Positions 51,540-60,597 of a stretch of DNA of 64,000 nt are shown here, one piece after another (the stretch's first letter is position 1; each line of letters begins with the position of its first letter). The stretch spans positions 2,434,001-2,498,000 of the forward strand of contig CP028514.1 of assembly GCA_003054495.1 (NCBI GenBank), in the 5' to 3' direction. The notes under the pieces are model-generated. The model made no database searches. It saw nothing but the letters and a program-made list of their open reading frames with translations, and was not told the DNA's origin. Position numbers and translations under genes: made by a program. The stretch comes from Carboxydocella thermautotrophica (GTDB taxonomy: Bacteria; Bacillota; GCA-003054495; Carboxydocellales; Carboxydocellaceae).

Positions 51540-52178
51540 TTACCTCCGTTTCTCAAGCTGTCTGGCCGGAACCCCCACTACCGTAGATCTGGGCAGAACA
51601 TCGGAAATCACCACAGCACCAGCTCCTATCACCGCCTCTGCCCCAATTTTTATGTTTTGAATAACGGTAGCACCAATACCAACATGGGCACCCCGGCCAA
51701 CCTGGACTTTACCAGCCAATCTAGCACCGGGCGAAATATGTACATTATCTTCAATTATATTATCATGTTCAACTATGGCTCCAGTGTTGATTATTACATT
51801 GGAACCAATTTGCACATCGGTGTTAACAATACTGCCAGCTGCAATTACATTATTGACCCCCATTCTGACAGTAACACTAATCAGGGCTGATGGGTGAATG
51901 GCATTGATGAATTTCAGTCCAGCTTTTTTTGCTTGTTCAGCCATTTGCGCCCGCGCCTGATTGTCTCCGATAGCAATTATACAGTCTGTATAGCCAGCCT
52001 CCTTTAATCCCGGCAATTTTTCGATATTACCTATGACAGGTATATTTTTTATTTTTTGCCCGAACAATTGCGGATTCTGGTCTACAAAAACAATATCCTC
52101 CCACTGGGATTGTGCTAAAACTATATCCAGCACCACCCGCCCATGCCCACCAGCTCCTACAATAATCAACTTAGCCAT
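51540..52178 (-). CDS. Sugar O/N-acetyltransferase of the NeuD/PglD type
   Basis: 212 residues. An N-terminal Rossmann-like part (KLIIVGAGGHGRVVLDIVLAQ) and a left-handed beta-helix of hexapeptide repeats (VRMGVNNVIAAGSIVNTDVQIGSNVIINTGAIVEHDNIIEDNVHISPGARLAG) with catalytic His in VEHDN. It acetylates the amino sugar precursor (LegH role). ATG 52178 follows GGTGGGGG; earlier GTG rejected. Sits between legC-like and neuC-like genes. Confidence 0.88.
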   Translation of the reverse strand: MAKLIIVGAGGHGRVVLDIVLAQSQWEDIVFVDQNPQLFGQKIKNIPVIGNIEKLPGLKEAGYTDCIIAIGDNQARAQMAEQAKKAGLKFINAIHPSALISVTVRMGVNNVIAAGSIVNTDVQIGSNVIINTGAIVEHDNIIEDNVHISPGARLAGKVQVGRGAHVGIGATVIQNIKIGAEAVIGAGAVVISDVLPRSTVVGVPARQLEKRR

Positions 52179-52192
52179 TTTAACCCCCACCA

Positions 52193-53323
52193 TTAATAGG
52201 CTATCTGTTTATTTAATAAATCCCGATTTATCTCAATCCTGGCCAGTAAATCTGCAACTCTTGGGCCGGTTTTACCATCTCCATATGGATTATCATAAGT
52301 TCGACGCCCATCTTTAAGTGCTTTTATAATAGCAGCATAAATCATTTCCTCATTATAATCGACATCAATCACATTCGTTGCTCTCTCTCTACCAGCTTGA
52401 CGAGATCCAATATTTATAACCGGTAAACCGCAGCTGGGGGCCTCAATAATTCCACTGCTGGAATTTCCTATCAACACAGCAGCAATCTGCATTAAACCCA
52501 GAAAATCGGCAGAAGGGATGCTGGGAAAGGTTTGCAGCCAGGCCCTATTTTGGTATTGCCTAATTATTTCCAGCATCCGCAGGTGCCCGGCATCGGAATT
52601 GGGATGGATGAGAATAGTTGGCAACTGTAGCCGTTCCAGCGCCCGCATTGTCTGTTCCATTTGCCAGCCTGCCTCAGTATATTCCCAGTTGACCGGATGC
52701 TGTAAAACCAGTAGCAAAGGCCTTTTCTCATCGATCCGATATTTTTGTACGAGAATTTCTCTGGCGGTATATTGTTTATTGATAATATAATCCAACCCGG
52801 CTGCTCCGACGACATAGATATTTTCCGGTTTTTCCCCCATTTTAATCAGTCTTTCTCTGCTGCTTTCAGTGGCAGGAAAGTGAATATGGGCCAGTTTGGT
52901 AATTGCATGACGGACCGACTCATCGATCGTTCCTGAAACTTCTCCACCATGTAAGTGGACAACAGGAATACCCAGGTGAGAAAAAACAATGGCTGCAGCC
53001 AGCATTTCCCCCCTGTCCCCCAGTACCAGTCCCAAATCAGGTTCAAGCTGACCTATTGCTTCTGTCAACCCCAGAATCGCCCGACCAATAGCCTTTGCCA
53101 TCTCGTCTGGACCGTCCGTTTCAGAGAGAATGGGTACTTCCGCTGCTATGGCAAAACCATCTTGCCTGATTTGTTCAATAGTCCGCCCAAAACGGGTGTG
53201 CAAATGCATACCTGTTACTATTAACTGCAAACTTAATTCCTGGTGCTGGCTGATAGCTGTCAAAATCGGTTTATAAATACCATAATCGGCTCTGGTGCCG
53301 GTAATTACAGCAATTTTCCTCAT
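52193..53323 (-). CDS. neuC: UDP-sugar-hydrolysing 2-epimerase (NeuC/LegG-like)
   Basis: 376 residues. KIAVITGTRADYGIYKPILTAI and VLGDRGEMLAAAIVFSHLGIPVVHLHGGEVSGTIDESVRHAITKLAHIHFPATE are diagnostic of hydrolysing UDP-GlcNAc 2-epimerases. LIGNSSSGIIEAPSCGLPVINIGSRQAGR is the UDP-binding region. It releases the nucleotide and produces the ManNAc-type sugar for condensation by NeuB. GAGGTGAATT before ATG. Confidence 0.92.
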   Translation of the reverse strand: MRKIAVITGTRADYGIYKPILTAISQHQELSLQLIVTGMHLHTRFGRTIEQIRQDGFAIAAEVPILSETDGPDEMAKAIGRAILGLTEAIGQLEPDLGLVLGDRGEMLAAAIVFSHLGIPVVHLHGGEVSGTIDESVRHAITKLAHIHFPATESSRERLIKMGEKPENIYVVGAAGLDYIINKQYTAREILVQKYRIDEKRPLLLVLQHPVNWEYTEAGWQMEQTMRALERLQLPTILIHPNSDAGHLRMLEIIRQYQNRAWLQTFPSIPSADFLGLMQIAAVLIGNSSSGIIEAPSCGLPVINIGSRQAGRERATNVIDVDYNEEMIYAAIIKALKDGRRTYDNPYGDGKTGPRVADLLARIEINRDLLNKQIAY

Positions 53324-53337
53324 AATTCACCTCAAAA

Positions 53338-54372
53338 TCATTCGAGCATATCCCAGGTCAATGGCTGATCGGGTGCAATATCCACTTTTGCCTTTCTGCC
53401 AATGACCTTGCTATATAACCCTGGTTCAATCCCAGTACCCGGTCTCTTAATAGCAATCATATCTTCTCGAATAGTCACCCCGCTGGGAATAAACTGACTG
53501 GAAACGATACTCTTTCGTGCTACAAGTTTATTGGCCGTCTCTATTTCTGTACATTCCTTCCTTTTGTTGCCCAGTGCTTTTTCTACATTTCTGATTTGCC
53601 GTACCATTAAAGTTAATTCCTCGGGATTGAGGGAAGCCTGCTGGTCTGGGCCCGGCAGGTTTTTGTCCAGAGTAAAATGCTTTTCGATAACGATCGCTCC
53701 CAGGGCAACTGCAGCTACTGCTACTTCCGTCCCCAGTGTATGGTCGGAATATCCTACCATCGGCCCAAACTTTTCTTGTAGTAAGTTGATCGCTCGCAAA
53801 TTTACTATTTCTACAGGAGTTGGATAAGCAGTTGTGCAATGCAATAAAACAAGAGGGCAGTTGGAAAGTATTTGAACCGCTTCGGTTATTTCTGATAAAT
53901 TAGCCATCCCCGTAGATAAAATAACGGGTTTGCCAAGGGAGTTGATTTTATGCAAAAAAGGCTGGTTATTCAAATCTCCGGAACTGATCTTAAACAACTC
54001 TACCCCTAACGAATGTAGAAATAACAAACTCTCTTCATCAAAAGGTGTAGACATGAAACGGATTCCCTTAGCCTGACAGTAGGCAAACAGCTCATAATGG
54101 TCCTGTTCACTTAACTCAAGTTTTTTTAACATAGCAAACTGGGATTCCCTGGTTTCAGTAGATTTCTTCTGGTAATCTGCTTTTGGCGCATTTCTGGTCA
54201 CCAGTTTCTCTGCTTTAAAAGTTTGAAATTTGATAGCATCAGCCCCTGCTGCAGCTGCCACATCTATCATTTTTTTCGCTAATTGCAGGTCTCCATTGTG
54301 ATTAACCCCTGCTTCAGCAATGATAAAAACTGGCTGTTCGGGCCCAATTTGCCTATCCTTTAATACAATCAT
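53338..54372 (-). CDS. neuB: Nonulosonic-acid synthase (NeuB/LegI-like)
   Basis: 344 residues. The NeuB TIM barrel (FIIAEAGVNHNGDLQLAKKMIDVAAAAGADAIKFQTFKAEKL; MVGYSDHTLGTEVAVAAVALGAIVIEKHFTLDK) and the C-terminal SAF antifreeze-like domain (VARKSIVSSQFIPSGVTIREDMIAIKRPG) are both complete. It condenses phosphoenolpyruvate with the six-carbon amino sugar to give the nine-carbon acid. ATG 54372 is eight bases after GGAGG. Confidence 0.93.
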   Translation of the reverse strand: MIVLKDRQIGPEQPVFIIAEAGVNHNGDLQLAKKMIDVAAAAGADAIKFQTFKAEKLVTRNAPKADYQKKSTETRESQFAMLKKLELSEQDHYELFAYCQAKGIRFMSTPFDEESLLFLHSLGVELFKISSGDLNNQPFLHKINSLGKPVILSTGMANLSEITEAVQILSNCPLVLLHCTTAYPTPVEIVNLRAINLLQEKFGPMVGYSDHTLGTEVAVAAVALGAIVIEKHFTLDKNLPGPDQQASLNPEELTLMVRQIRNVEKALGNKRKECTEIETANKLVARKSIVSSQFIPSGVTIREDMIAIKRPGTGIEPGLYSKVIGRKAKVDIAPDQPLTWDMLE

Positions 54373-54391
54373 GCGCATTTCCTCCTGACTC

Positions 54392-55411
54392 TCAGTCAGT
54401 CGCCCGTTTGTACAGTAAACCTAATCGATATAACATTTCTTTAATCTCTGTTTTAGTCAGCAAGGGTCCGGCATCGGAACGATAGGCCTGATACTGACCT
54501 TCGGTATTATAACTGGCCGGATCGATACTGGGGTAAATAACAAACATACCGGGTAGTTCCACTGCCCGTGTAGCCTCATCAGCTGTCATCAATTCTTCAT
54601 GGGGTTTTTCTCCAGCTCGCAAACCAATAACCTCGATTCTGATATCCCTGGCTGTATAATTATGTTTTGGCGCAACCTCTTCGATTATCACTTCCGCCAG
54701 ATCTCCCAGCCTTAAAGCTGGCATTTTCAGAATAAAGGTCTCCCCGCCCCGAGCGATTTCTCCTGCTTTCAGGACCAGTGCCACTGCCTCGGGAATGGAC
54801 ATCATAAACCTGGTCATCTCCGGATCAGTTATAGTTAAAGGTCCACCCCGGGCAACCTGTTGGATAAACAAAGGAATGACTGACCCCCTGGACCCCATAA
54901 CATTGCCAAAACGCACACAGGCAAAAACAGTTTTCCTGGCTCCTTTATAGTAATTGGCAGCAGCCATGAGTTTCTCTGCTAATAGTTTGGTTGCCCCCAT
55001 GGTATTGGTAGGATTAGCTACCTTGTCTGTACTGATGGCAATTACCCGTTCCACTTCTTCATCAAGAGCACATTCAATAATATTCTGGGTACCAAGGACA
55101 TTGGTCTTAACTGCCTCAAAGGGATTATACTCACAGGCAGGAACATGTTTCAGAGCCGCCGCATGAAAAACAACATCAATCCCTTCCATAGCCCGTTTGA
55201 GTCTTTCCTTGTCCCTGATATCCCCCAGTAAATAGCGGATATTGGTATGTGAACGAAACTCATGTTGTAGTTCAAACTGTTTCGATTCATCCCGACTATA
55301 AAGGCGAATAACTTCAGGCTGAAATTGCAAAAGCTGCCTGACCAGTTCACTGCCAATCGTGCCTGTTCCCCCGGTCACCAGGATGCGTTTTCCTTTATAA
55401 ATCTCTTCCAT
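54392..55411 (-). CDS. UDP-GlcNAc 4,6-dehydratase (LegB/PseB-like)
   Basis: 339 residues, extended SDR. GKRILVTGGTGTIGSELVRQLLQF binds NADP; FHAAALKHVPACEYNPFEAVKTNVLGTQNII and ISTDKVANPTNTMGATKLLAEKL give the active site with the M-x3-K variant of the catalytic motif, as in PseB/LegB and the CapD group. First step of the pathway. Overlaps the first maf gene stop by 17 bases. Confidence 0.9.
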   Translation of the reverse strand: MEEIYKGKRILVTGGTGTIGSELVRQLLQFQPEVIRLYSRDESKQFELQHEFRSHTNIRYLLGDIRDKERLKRAMEGIDVVFHAAALKHVPACEYNPFEAVKTNVLGTQNIIECALDEEVERVIAISTDKVANPTNTMGATKLLAEKLMAAANYYKGARKTVFACVRFGNVMGSRGSVIPLFIQQVARGGPLTITDPEMTRFMMSIPEAVALVLKAGEIARGGETFILKMPALRLGDLAEVIIEEVAPKHNYTARDIRIEVIGLRAGEKPHEELMTADEATRAVELPGMFVIYPSIDPASYNTEGQYQAYRSDAGPLLTKTEIKEMLYRLGLLYKRATD

Positions 55412-56699
55412 CCTCTTGCCGCCTCCTTAAGGCAAAACGCCAGTAACTCGCCAGTGGTTCATGCCGCCAACCAGGAATATATGCTCCGCCTTCCGTACAG
55501 TTCCAGAGTAATTCCTTTCCAGGAAACATAAGGGCATAATTCTCAAACCATTTGAGGTAAGAAAACAAATTGAGGGAAGTAGGTACCTTGCCCCGCTGAT
55601 CATAACCATCTACCCAGAGTAAGCTATGATCCGCGATTATCTGCCGTGCCGCCACCGTATCTGCTGCATGACTGTAACCGTCTGTATAAGCCAGGTCCTG
55701 TCCAACCAGGCCAACAGAGGATGCACCCAATTTCACCAGTAGATCCAGCAAACAGGTAGCTACTGAGCCACCGGTTAAAATAAGGGGTTGATTGCGTTTC
55801 TCTGCTTCCAGTTCCGCAGGTGCAAACCCTTTTTGCCAGACAATATACCTTGGCCCCTGATAACTGGCCACTACAGAATGATTTGCCGTTGAAAGATAAA
55901 ACAAAGGTGGAAGTGGTAAATTAATTTCTACATTAAATTGTTCACTAATTTTTTCATTGGGGTCAGAAATCATTACCAGGTCCGGTATTATACCTGCCTT
56001 AACCAGGGGCTTCAGGGCTGTACCCACTGTCGCAATTTTAATAGAGCCTTCTGCAGCAATTTCTTTTAAAATCGAGAGTTGTTTGGTTAGAGACGGTCCT
56101 GCCGAGACCAGAAGAACAGGGCTGCCGTTGATGAATTTATTGCAAGCTGTAAGACCAGGATCGTTTAAAGTAAGATTGTGAGCAAAATTTTCTTCAAGTA
56201 ACTTTTTCTGATTTTTATAAGCTCTCTGTTGTAAAAGATAACTTTCCAGGACTTTTTTAACTGGTGACAGAGCCTCAGACATCAGGGCCAGAGAATGATT
56301 GTGAATAAAAACCATATTTTCAGGAGCCAGAAGCAAAGGTAATAATATATTCTTTATTTCTTCTATATTTTCACTGCAATAGATTTTAACTCTCTCGGAC
56401 AGTCTGAGCAGGTGTTGTTCTTTTATCCAATTATAGAAGTGCGGGTTAAATTCCCATACTGTTATAGGAAAATCGGGGTATTGTTCAGCCAGAATATGGA
56501 CATGATAACCCAGCCCCAGCCCGATTACCACCAGGGCCTGAGGGTGACCGGTCATCATCTCTGTCCAGCCTTTAACCCACTGCTCGGCTTCACGTAAAGG
56601 GTCGTATTTACTGTGTAAATAGATTTCCTTATTTCCCTCTCTGATTTTTACCGTCGGCAAACCAGTTCTGCTTATAATTTTCTCCCAGGTAATGCTCAT
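55395..56699 (-). CDS. Motility accessory factor (Maf/DUF115), flagellin glycosyltransferase-like
   Basis: 434 residues. The DUF115 core: VVIGLGLGYHVHILAEQYPDFPITVWEFNPHF, VLLVSAGPSLTKQLSILKEIA, GLVGQDLAYTDGYSHAADT and LLWNCTEGGAYIPGWRHEPL. Maf proteins attach pseudaminic or legionaminic acid to Ser/Thr of flagellin before export. It is shorter than the second Maf (57030-58814). The ATG overlaps the stop of the small gene upstream (ATTA). Confidence 0.88.
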   Translation of the reverse strand: MSITWEKIISRTGLPTVKIREGNKEIYLHSKYDPLREAEQWVKGWTEMMTGHPQALVVIGLGLGYHVHILAEQYPDFPITVWEFNPHFYNWIKEQHLLRLSERVKIYCSENIEEIKNILLPLLLAPENMVFIHNHSLALMSEALSPVKKVLESYLLQQRAYKNQKKLLEENFAHNLTLNDPGLTACNKFINGSPVLLVSAGPSLTKQLSILKEIAAEGSIKIATVGTALKPLVKAGIIPDLVMISDPNEKISEQFNVEINLPLPPLFYLSTANHSVVASYQGPRYIVWQKGFAPAELEAEKRNQPLILTGGSVATCLLDLLVKLGASSVGLVGQDLAYTDGYSHAADTVAARQIIADHSLLWVDGYDQRGKVPTSLNLFSYLKWFENYALMFPGKELLWNCTEGGAYIPGWRHEPLASYWRFALRRRQEDGRDL

Positions 56700-57037
56700 T
56701 AATTATCCAACCACTCTTCCAGGACTGGTACAATCTCATATTCCAGCAGATCGCCCAGCAGAATATAATCGCGGTTAGCGAGAGCTGACTCCAGTTCCGA
56801 AAAATGCATAGTTAATTTGCTTGGATCAATCTCTGTTAAAAGGCCAAATTTTTGCAATTCACTTACAGCAGTGATAACCCACTCTAATCCTTCAATGGCT
56901 GCCGGCAGTAATTGCATGGCACTGGCTTCATCAGCAGTATGAAATTGCTCGGCAATTTTTTGACAACCTGCAATCAATTTGGGCAGATATTCCGCCAAAC
57001 TGGCCATGGTTTCATTTAGTAAATCTTCTTTATTCAT
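56699..57037 (-). CDS. Small helical protein between the two Maf genes
   Basis: 112 residues, all helical, acidic, without Cys pairs or membrane segments (LAEYLPKLIAGCQKIAEQFHTADEASAMQLLPAAIEGLEWVITAVSELQKFG). Similar small genes are sometimes seen next to Maf genes in Clostridia. ATG 57037 follows AGAGG; ATG 57043 is also possible. It could be a partner or chaperone for Maf/flagellin; function not known. Confidence 0.7.
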   Translation of the reverse strand: MNKEDLLNETMASLAEYLPKLIAGCQKIAEQFHTADEASAMQLLPAAIEGLEWVITAVSELQKFGLLTEIDPSKLTMHFSELESALANRDYILLGDLLEYEIVPVLEEWLDN

Positions 57038-58814
57038 CTGCATTATCCTCTCTTAGTTTTTCAATAATCTCAGTAACATAAATAACAGCCTTATTGATGG
57101 AACGGTAAAGAGCCTCTGATTTATCCAGAATTCTCTTAGTCCGTTCCACAGCCGTTTCCCTGGCTGGTTCCAGATAGAGATGATTGATGCGGAAAATTTC
57201 CGGCATAATGGCAAAATGTACTAAATTACTCTTTAACAACTTATTCAATTCCTCATCTATTTTATCCAATTTAGTCAGAATTTTGGCATTAACATGTTCA
57301 GTTTGCCGGGAAACCCCCTTTAATAAGTCAAGTGCCTTATGACATAATCGCTCTACTTGTTTTAGTTTAACCATTTCCTCCTCGTAACTTTTCTCAATCC
57401 TGTCCCTAACCTGTTCCGGTTCAATATCTTGCAAATAGAGACTGGCCAGGTGAGCACGGACATCCCGGTTACAATAGCGTTCGATAAACTCTCTAAAACT
57501 AATGTGTTCCATTCCTTCGATGTAAACTCCACCTTCAGTAGCATTATAAACAGGTCGCAGGTCCTCGTAGACTTTCCGCATGGTCAGCAGCTGGTCTTCA
57601 AATTGTTTCTTCATGTTGAGAAAAGGATAATCGGTAATAACTTCTTCTCCATAAAAACCTTTAGTACGCAAATATTTTTTCCCATCCACTTTTTCCGGTT
57701 CCAGCTGTATTTCTTTAAAATATTTGTTTCCTTCTGCATGGGATTTATTGCCTGTATAGGCCAGGTCCTGGCCAATAAAACAAATCGGCCCCGAACTAAT
57801 CTGTCTGGCCAGGTCAAAACAAAAATTGGCTACTGAAGGACCGCCTCTGATATAGCCCAGAGGCTCTCCATAAACCTGGTCAGCCCATTCTGCCAGTTGC
57901 TGGTTATCGCTATTAAAAACCACTTTTATACCCCTGTGTTTTGCCGGAATCTCTTTATGCACAATCAAAGCATAATATAAGGGAATATCATCAATTTCTA
58001 TCCCTTCAAAATGTTTCAGGTTAGCTGTGCTGCCATCAATGGTTACTACCAGATGGGGTTTAACTCCCCCGCTTAACAGAGGATTAATGGTTGACCCTGC
58101 AGCTATAATTAATGCTTGATCTTTAATTTTCTTTAATAATTCGAGCTGTTTATTTAAAGATGGCCCTGACGCAGCAATTACCACAGGGCAATCCAGTTTT
58201 CCTGCCAAACGCCGAAAAGGTATTGATTTCCAGGAAAAATAGAGATTAGACAAAAAATTATCCTGCCAGGTTTGGGCAAAATACTTGATAGTATTCAAAT
58301 TTACCAGTTCCAGTTTGCTTACTTCCAAAACCAGTTTTTCCAGTTGATTTTTTTCCTCAGGCAAAAGTTTGTCATAATTGGGAGAACATAAAACTTCCAC
58401 TCGACCTGCATATTGCAGATTAATTATAAAGCGCAAATGACGTTCAATTTCCATGCGTTCAAATCCAACCAAAATAAGTACGCGCTCATGCGCATAAAAC
58501 TGGTGTAAATCAATAAATTTAGCTGCTTCTAGAAAGAGTTCAGCAACAGGTTCTATGATCAGCAAAAAATCATTTTCATCCAGGTGTCGCAAAAGTTCTT
58601 GAGCAAAATACCCTGCACCAAAACCGAATAAAATGTGTAAATGGTTTTTTTGGTAATGAACTTCTGCCCAACGTTGAGCCTCTTTAATTGGATCATAGCG
58701 GCTGTGCAAAAACAAGCCATTGACAATTACATAAGGTTGACCTTTTTTACTGTTCAGTATATTGATTTGAAACTCTTTAAATTGACTATTTTCTAGTTTG
58801 ATTATTTCTCCCAT
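57030..58814 (-). CDS. Second Maf/DUF115 flagellin glycosyltransferase-like protein
   Basis: 594 residues. The same DUF115 core (ILFGFGAGYFAQELLRHLDENDFLLIIEPVAELF; VVIAASGPSLNKQLELLKKI; CFIGQDLAYTGNKSHAEGNKYF; YNATEGGVYIEGMEHISF) followed by a long C-terminal helical region of about 160 residues. Length fits full-size Maf. ATG 58814 is eight bases after AAGGAG. It follows the flagellin gene after a terminator, which fits the idea that it modifies that flagellin. Confidence 0.88.
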   Translation of the reverse strand: MGEIIKLENSQFKEFQINILNSKKGQPYVIVNGLFLHSRYDPIKEAQRWAEVHYQKNHLHILFGFGAGYFAQELLRHLDENDFLLIIEPVAELFLEAAKFIDLHQFYAHERVLILVGFERMEIERHLRFIINLQYAGRVEVLCSPNYDKLLPEEKNQLEKLVLEVSKLELVNLNTIKYFAQTWQDNFLSNLYFSWKSIPFRRLAGKLDCPVVIAASGPSLNKQLELLKKIKDQALIIAAGSTINPLLSGGVKPHLVVTIDGSTANLKHFEGIEIDDIPLYYALIVHKEIPAKHRGIKVVFNSDNQQLAEWADQVYGEPLGYIRGGPSVANFCFDLARQISSGPICFIGQDLAYTGNKSHAEGNKYFKEIQLEPEKVDGKKYLRTKGFYGEEVITDYPFLNMKKQFEDQLLTMRKVYEDLRPVYNATEGGVYIEGMEHISFREFIERYCNRDVRAHLASLYLQDIEPEQVRDRIEKSYEEEMVKLKQVERLCHKALDLLKGVSRQTEHVNAKILTKLDKIDEELNKLLKSNLVHFAIMPEIFRINHLYLEPARETAVERTKRILDKSEALYRSINKAVIYVTEIIEKLREDNADE

Positions 58815-58835
58815 TTCCATTTCTCCTTAAAACTA

Positions 58836-58877
58836 ATACTAAAATAGGCAACCTGTAAAGGCTGCCTATTTTAGTAT
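58836..58877 (-). terminator. Terminator after the flagellin gene
   Basis: GATACTAAAATAGGCAGCC pairs with GGTTGCCTATTTTAGTATT (one G-T wobble) in a stem of about 18 pairs, followed by an AT-rich tail. The symmetric stem also fits an mRNA-stabilising end. Confidence 0.8.
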
Positions 58878-58891
58878 CAATCATAAACTTA

Positions 58892-59716
58892 TTACCGGAG
58901 TAACTGCAGAACCCCTTGCGGCTGCTGGTTGGCCTGCGCCAGCATTGCCTGAGCAGCCTGAGTCAGGATGTTGTTCTTGGTGAATTCCATCATTTCCTTG
59001 GCCATATCTACATCACGGATCCGGGATTCAGCAGCTGTCAGGTTCTCAGCACTGGTATCCAGGTTGTTGATGGTGTGTTCCAGCCGGTTCTGATAGGCAC
59101 CCAGCTTGGAACGTTCGGTAGATACTTTGGTAATGGCGTTATTTACTACTGTTACAAAGGAAGTAAAGTTACCGTAAGTAGACAAACCGCTGATTTTAGC
59201 CTGGGTTAAATTAGCATCCAACGCTGATGCATTCATTGCATTAATAACTAGCTTGATATTTTGTCCGGAATTGGCTCCTACCTGGAAGATATAAGAGTCA
59301 TTCTTCTGGAGCAGTTTTTGGGTGTTAAATTCAGTATTAGCTGCAATACGATCAATTTCCTGCTTCAGTTGCAATAATTCATCCTTGATGGCGCTTCGGT
59401 CTGCTGTAACGTTGGTATCATTGGCCCCCTGTACTGCCAGTTCCCGCATCCGTTGCAAGATAGCATGGGTCTCGTTCAGAGCACCTTCAGCAGTCTGGAT
59501 CAGGGAGATACCATCCTGGGCGTTCCGGGAAGCCTGTTGCAGACCCCGAATCTGACCCCGCATTTTTTCGGAGATGGAAAGACCAGCAGCATCATCCCCG
59601 GCTTTGTTAATGCGCAGACCGGAAGAAAGTTTGGCGATCGAGTTGGAAGCTGCAGCAGTATTAGCAGTCAACTGCCGATAGGTGTTTAGAGATGCAATGT
59701 TGTGATTAATTCTCAT
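58892..59716 (-). CDS. hag: Flagellin
   Basis: 274 residues. The N-terminal D0/D1 helices (RINHNIASLNTYRQLTANTAAASNSIAKLSSGLRINKAGDDAAGLSISEKMRGQIRGLQQASRNAQDGISLIQTAEGALNETHAILQRMRELAVQ) and the C-terminal pair (NRLEHTINNLDTSAENLTAAESRIRDVDMAKEMMEFTKNNILTQAAQAMLAQANQQPQGVLQLL) are highly conserved; the central variable domain is short (about 60 residues). Ser/Thr residues there are probable glycan sites. AGGAGG precedes ATG. Transcribed from a sigma-28 promoter, with a leader carrying CsrA sites. Confidence 0.97.
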   Translation of the reverse strand: MRINHNIASLNTYRQLTANTAAASNSIAKLSSGLRINKAGDDAAGLSISEKMRGQIRGLQQASRNAQDGISLIQTAEGALNETHAILQRMRELAVQGANDTNVTADRSAIKDELLQLKQEIDRIAANTEFNTQKLLQKNDSYIFQVGANSGQNIKLVINAMNASALDANLTQAKISGLSTYGNFTSFVTVVNNAITKVSTERSKLGAYQNRLEHTINNLDTSAENLTAAESRIRDVDMAKEMMEFTKNNILTQAAQAMLAQANQQPQGVLQLLR

Positions 59717-59725
59717 AATTTTTCA

Positions 59726-59794
59726 TCCTCCTTGATATTATTTTTCGGCATCCATGCCGAAATTTTTCCCGCCGTCATCCGGCCGCTATGACGG
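59726..59794 (-). promoter_or_regulatory. CsrA-binding leader of hag (three GGAUG sites)
   Basis: On the minus strand CCGTCAT-N9-ATGACGG (59794-59772) shows GGATG at the loop edge. TTTCGGCAT-GG-ATGCCGAAA (59762-59743) exposes ATGGAT at the tip. A third GGATG overlaps the AGGAGG ribosome site (about 59731-59725). This matches CsrA target architecture, as in B. subtilis hag. Confidence 0.75.
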
Positions 59795-59815
59795 TGGGTG
59801 ATTTGCTCAATAATA

Positions 59816-59842
59816 TTATCGTGAGATGATAATTTTTATTTA
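59816..59842 (-). promoter_or_regulatory. Sigma-28 (SigD/FliA) promoter of hag
   Basis: TAAA (59842-59839), 15-base spacer, CACGATAA (59823-59816), close to the TAAA-N15-GCCGATAA consensus. The transcript would have a leader of about 95 bases. Confidence 0.85.
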
Positions 59843-59916
59843 CATCGTATTTCAGAAAATATATGCATTCTAGATTGTTTATAAAAAAATATCTCCTGAT
59901 TACTCTGATTGACAAC

Positions 59917-60141
59917 TTATTTTAAGATTCTTTGCATCTCCGCCAAACTTTCTAAATTTACCCCCTGAGCTTCCCGGTTGGTAACTACAATCGCTTCATA
60001 AACCTCCTTCCGCCAGACCCCAATTTCTCTGGGAGCAGAGATGGCCAGTTTCACTCTATCCCCCTTGATTTCCACCACTTTTACTTCAATCCCTTCCCCC
60101 AGAACTAGAGACTCACCTGCTTTCCGACTCAGTACCAACAC
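59917..60141 (-). CDS. csrA: Carbon storage regulator CsrA
   Basis: 74 residues. MLVLSRKAGESLVLGEGIEVKVVEIKGDRVKLAISAPREIGVWRKEVYEAI is the complete CsrA fold with the RNA-binding edges (first strand and R-x-E region). GTG 60141 is eight bases after GGGGG and gives the standard MLVLxRK start; the GTG at 60150 would add three residues. It overlaps the fliW end by 29 bases. CsrA represses hag translation until FliW binds it. Confidence 0.95.
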   Translation of the reverse strand: MLVLSRKAGESLVLGEGIEVKVVEIKGDRVKLAISAPREIGVWRKEVYEAIVVTNREAQGVNLESLAEMQRILK

Positions 60142-60586
60142 GGGTTTCACCCCCTTGAACGGCTGGCAGCAAATAATGTCTTACCGAATATCGTTTATCT
60201 TCCAGAACGACCTGTTTGGCCAGTCCTTTACGAGCATTTATGAGCACAGGGGCCTTTAAATTAACACTGATATCCTTGATATTCTCCGGAATCCGGACAA
60301 TCAACAAAATCCGCAAGTCTGCCTGGTCGTCAATTTCCAGCGATTCCAGTTCCTCTTGCGGAAAAACAGGCTGATAGTCTGCTAAAATCGTTCCAGGTTC
60401 TACTACCACAAAGGCCGGTTCTGGACTGTTTACCGCCTGCAGCCAGAAGAATGGACCAGGGTTGTTCTGGTCATGCAACACCACATATTGTTTGATATCT
60501 TCAAAACCCAGAATAGGGCCAATAAAATTAAGAATATCTTCCTCATTTATTTTAATGACGCCAAAAGCTTTGGTGGTAATTTCCAT
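60113..60586 (-). CDS. fliW: Flagellar assembly factor FliW
   Basis: 157 residues. FGVIKINEEDILNFIGPILGFEDIKQYVVLHDQNNPGPFFWLQAVNSPEPAFVVVEPGTI is the FliW signature. FliW binds flagellin and, when flagellin is low, CsrA, so that flagellin synthesis is balanced with export. It follows the yviE gene by 11 bases. Confidence 0.95.
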   Translation of the reverse strand: MEITTKAFGVIKINEEDILNFIGPILGFEDIKQYVVLHDQNNPGPFFWLQAVNSPEPAFVVVEPGTILADYQPVFPQEELESLEIDDQADLRILLIVRIPENIKDISVNLKAPVLINARKGLAKQVVLEDKRYSVRHYLLPAVQGGETRVGTESESR

Positions 60587-60597
60587 CCCAATTCCCC

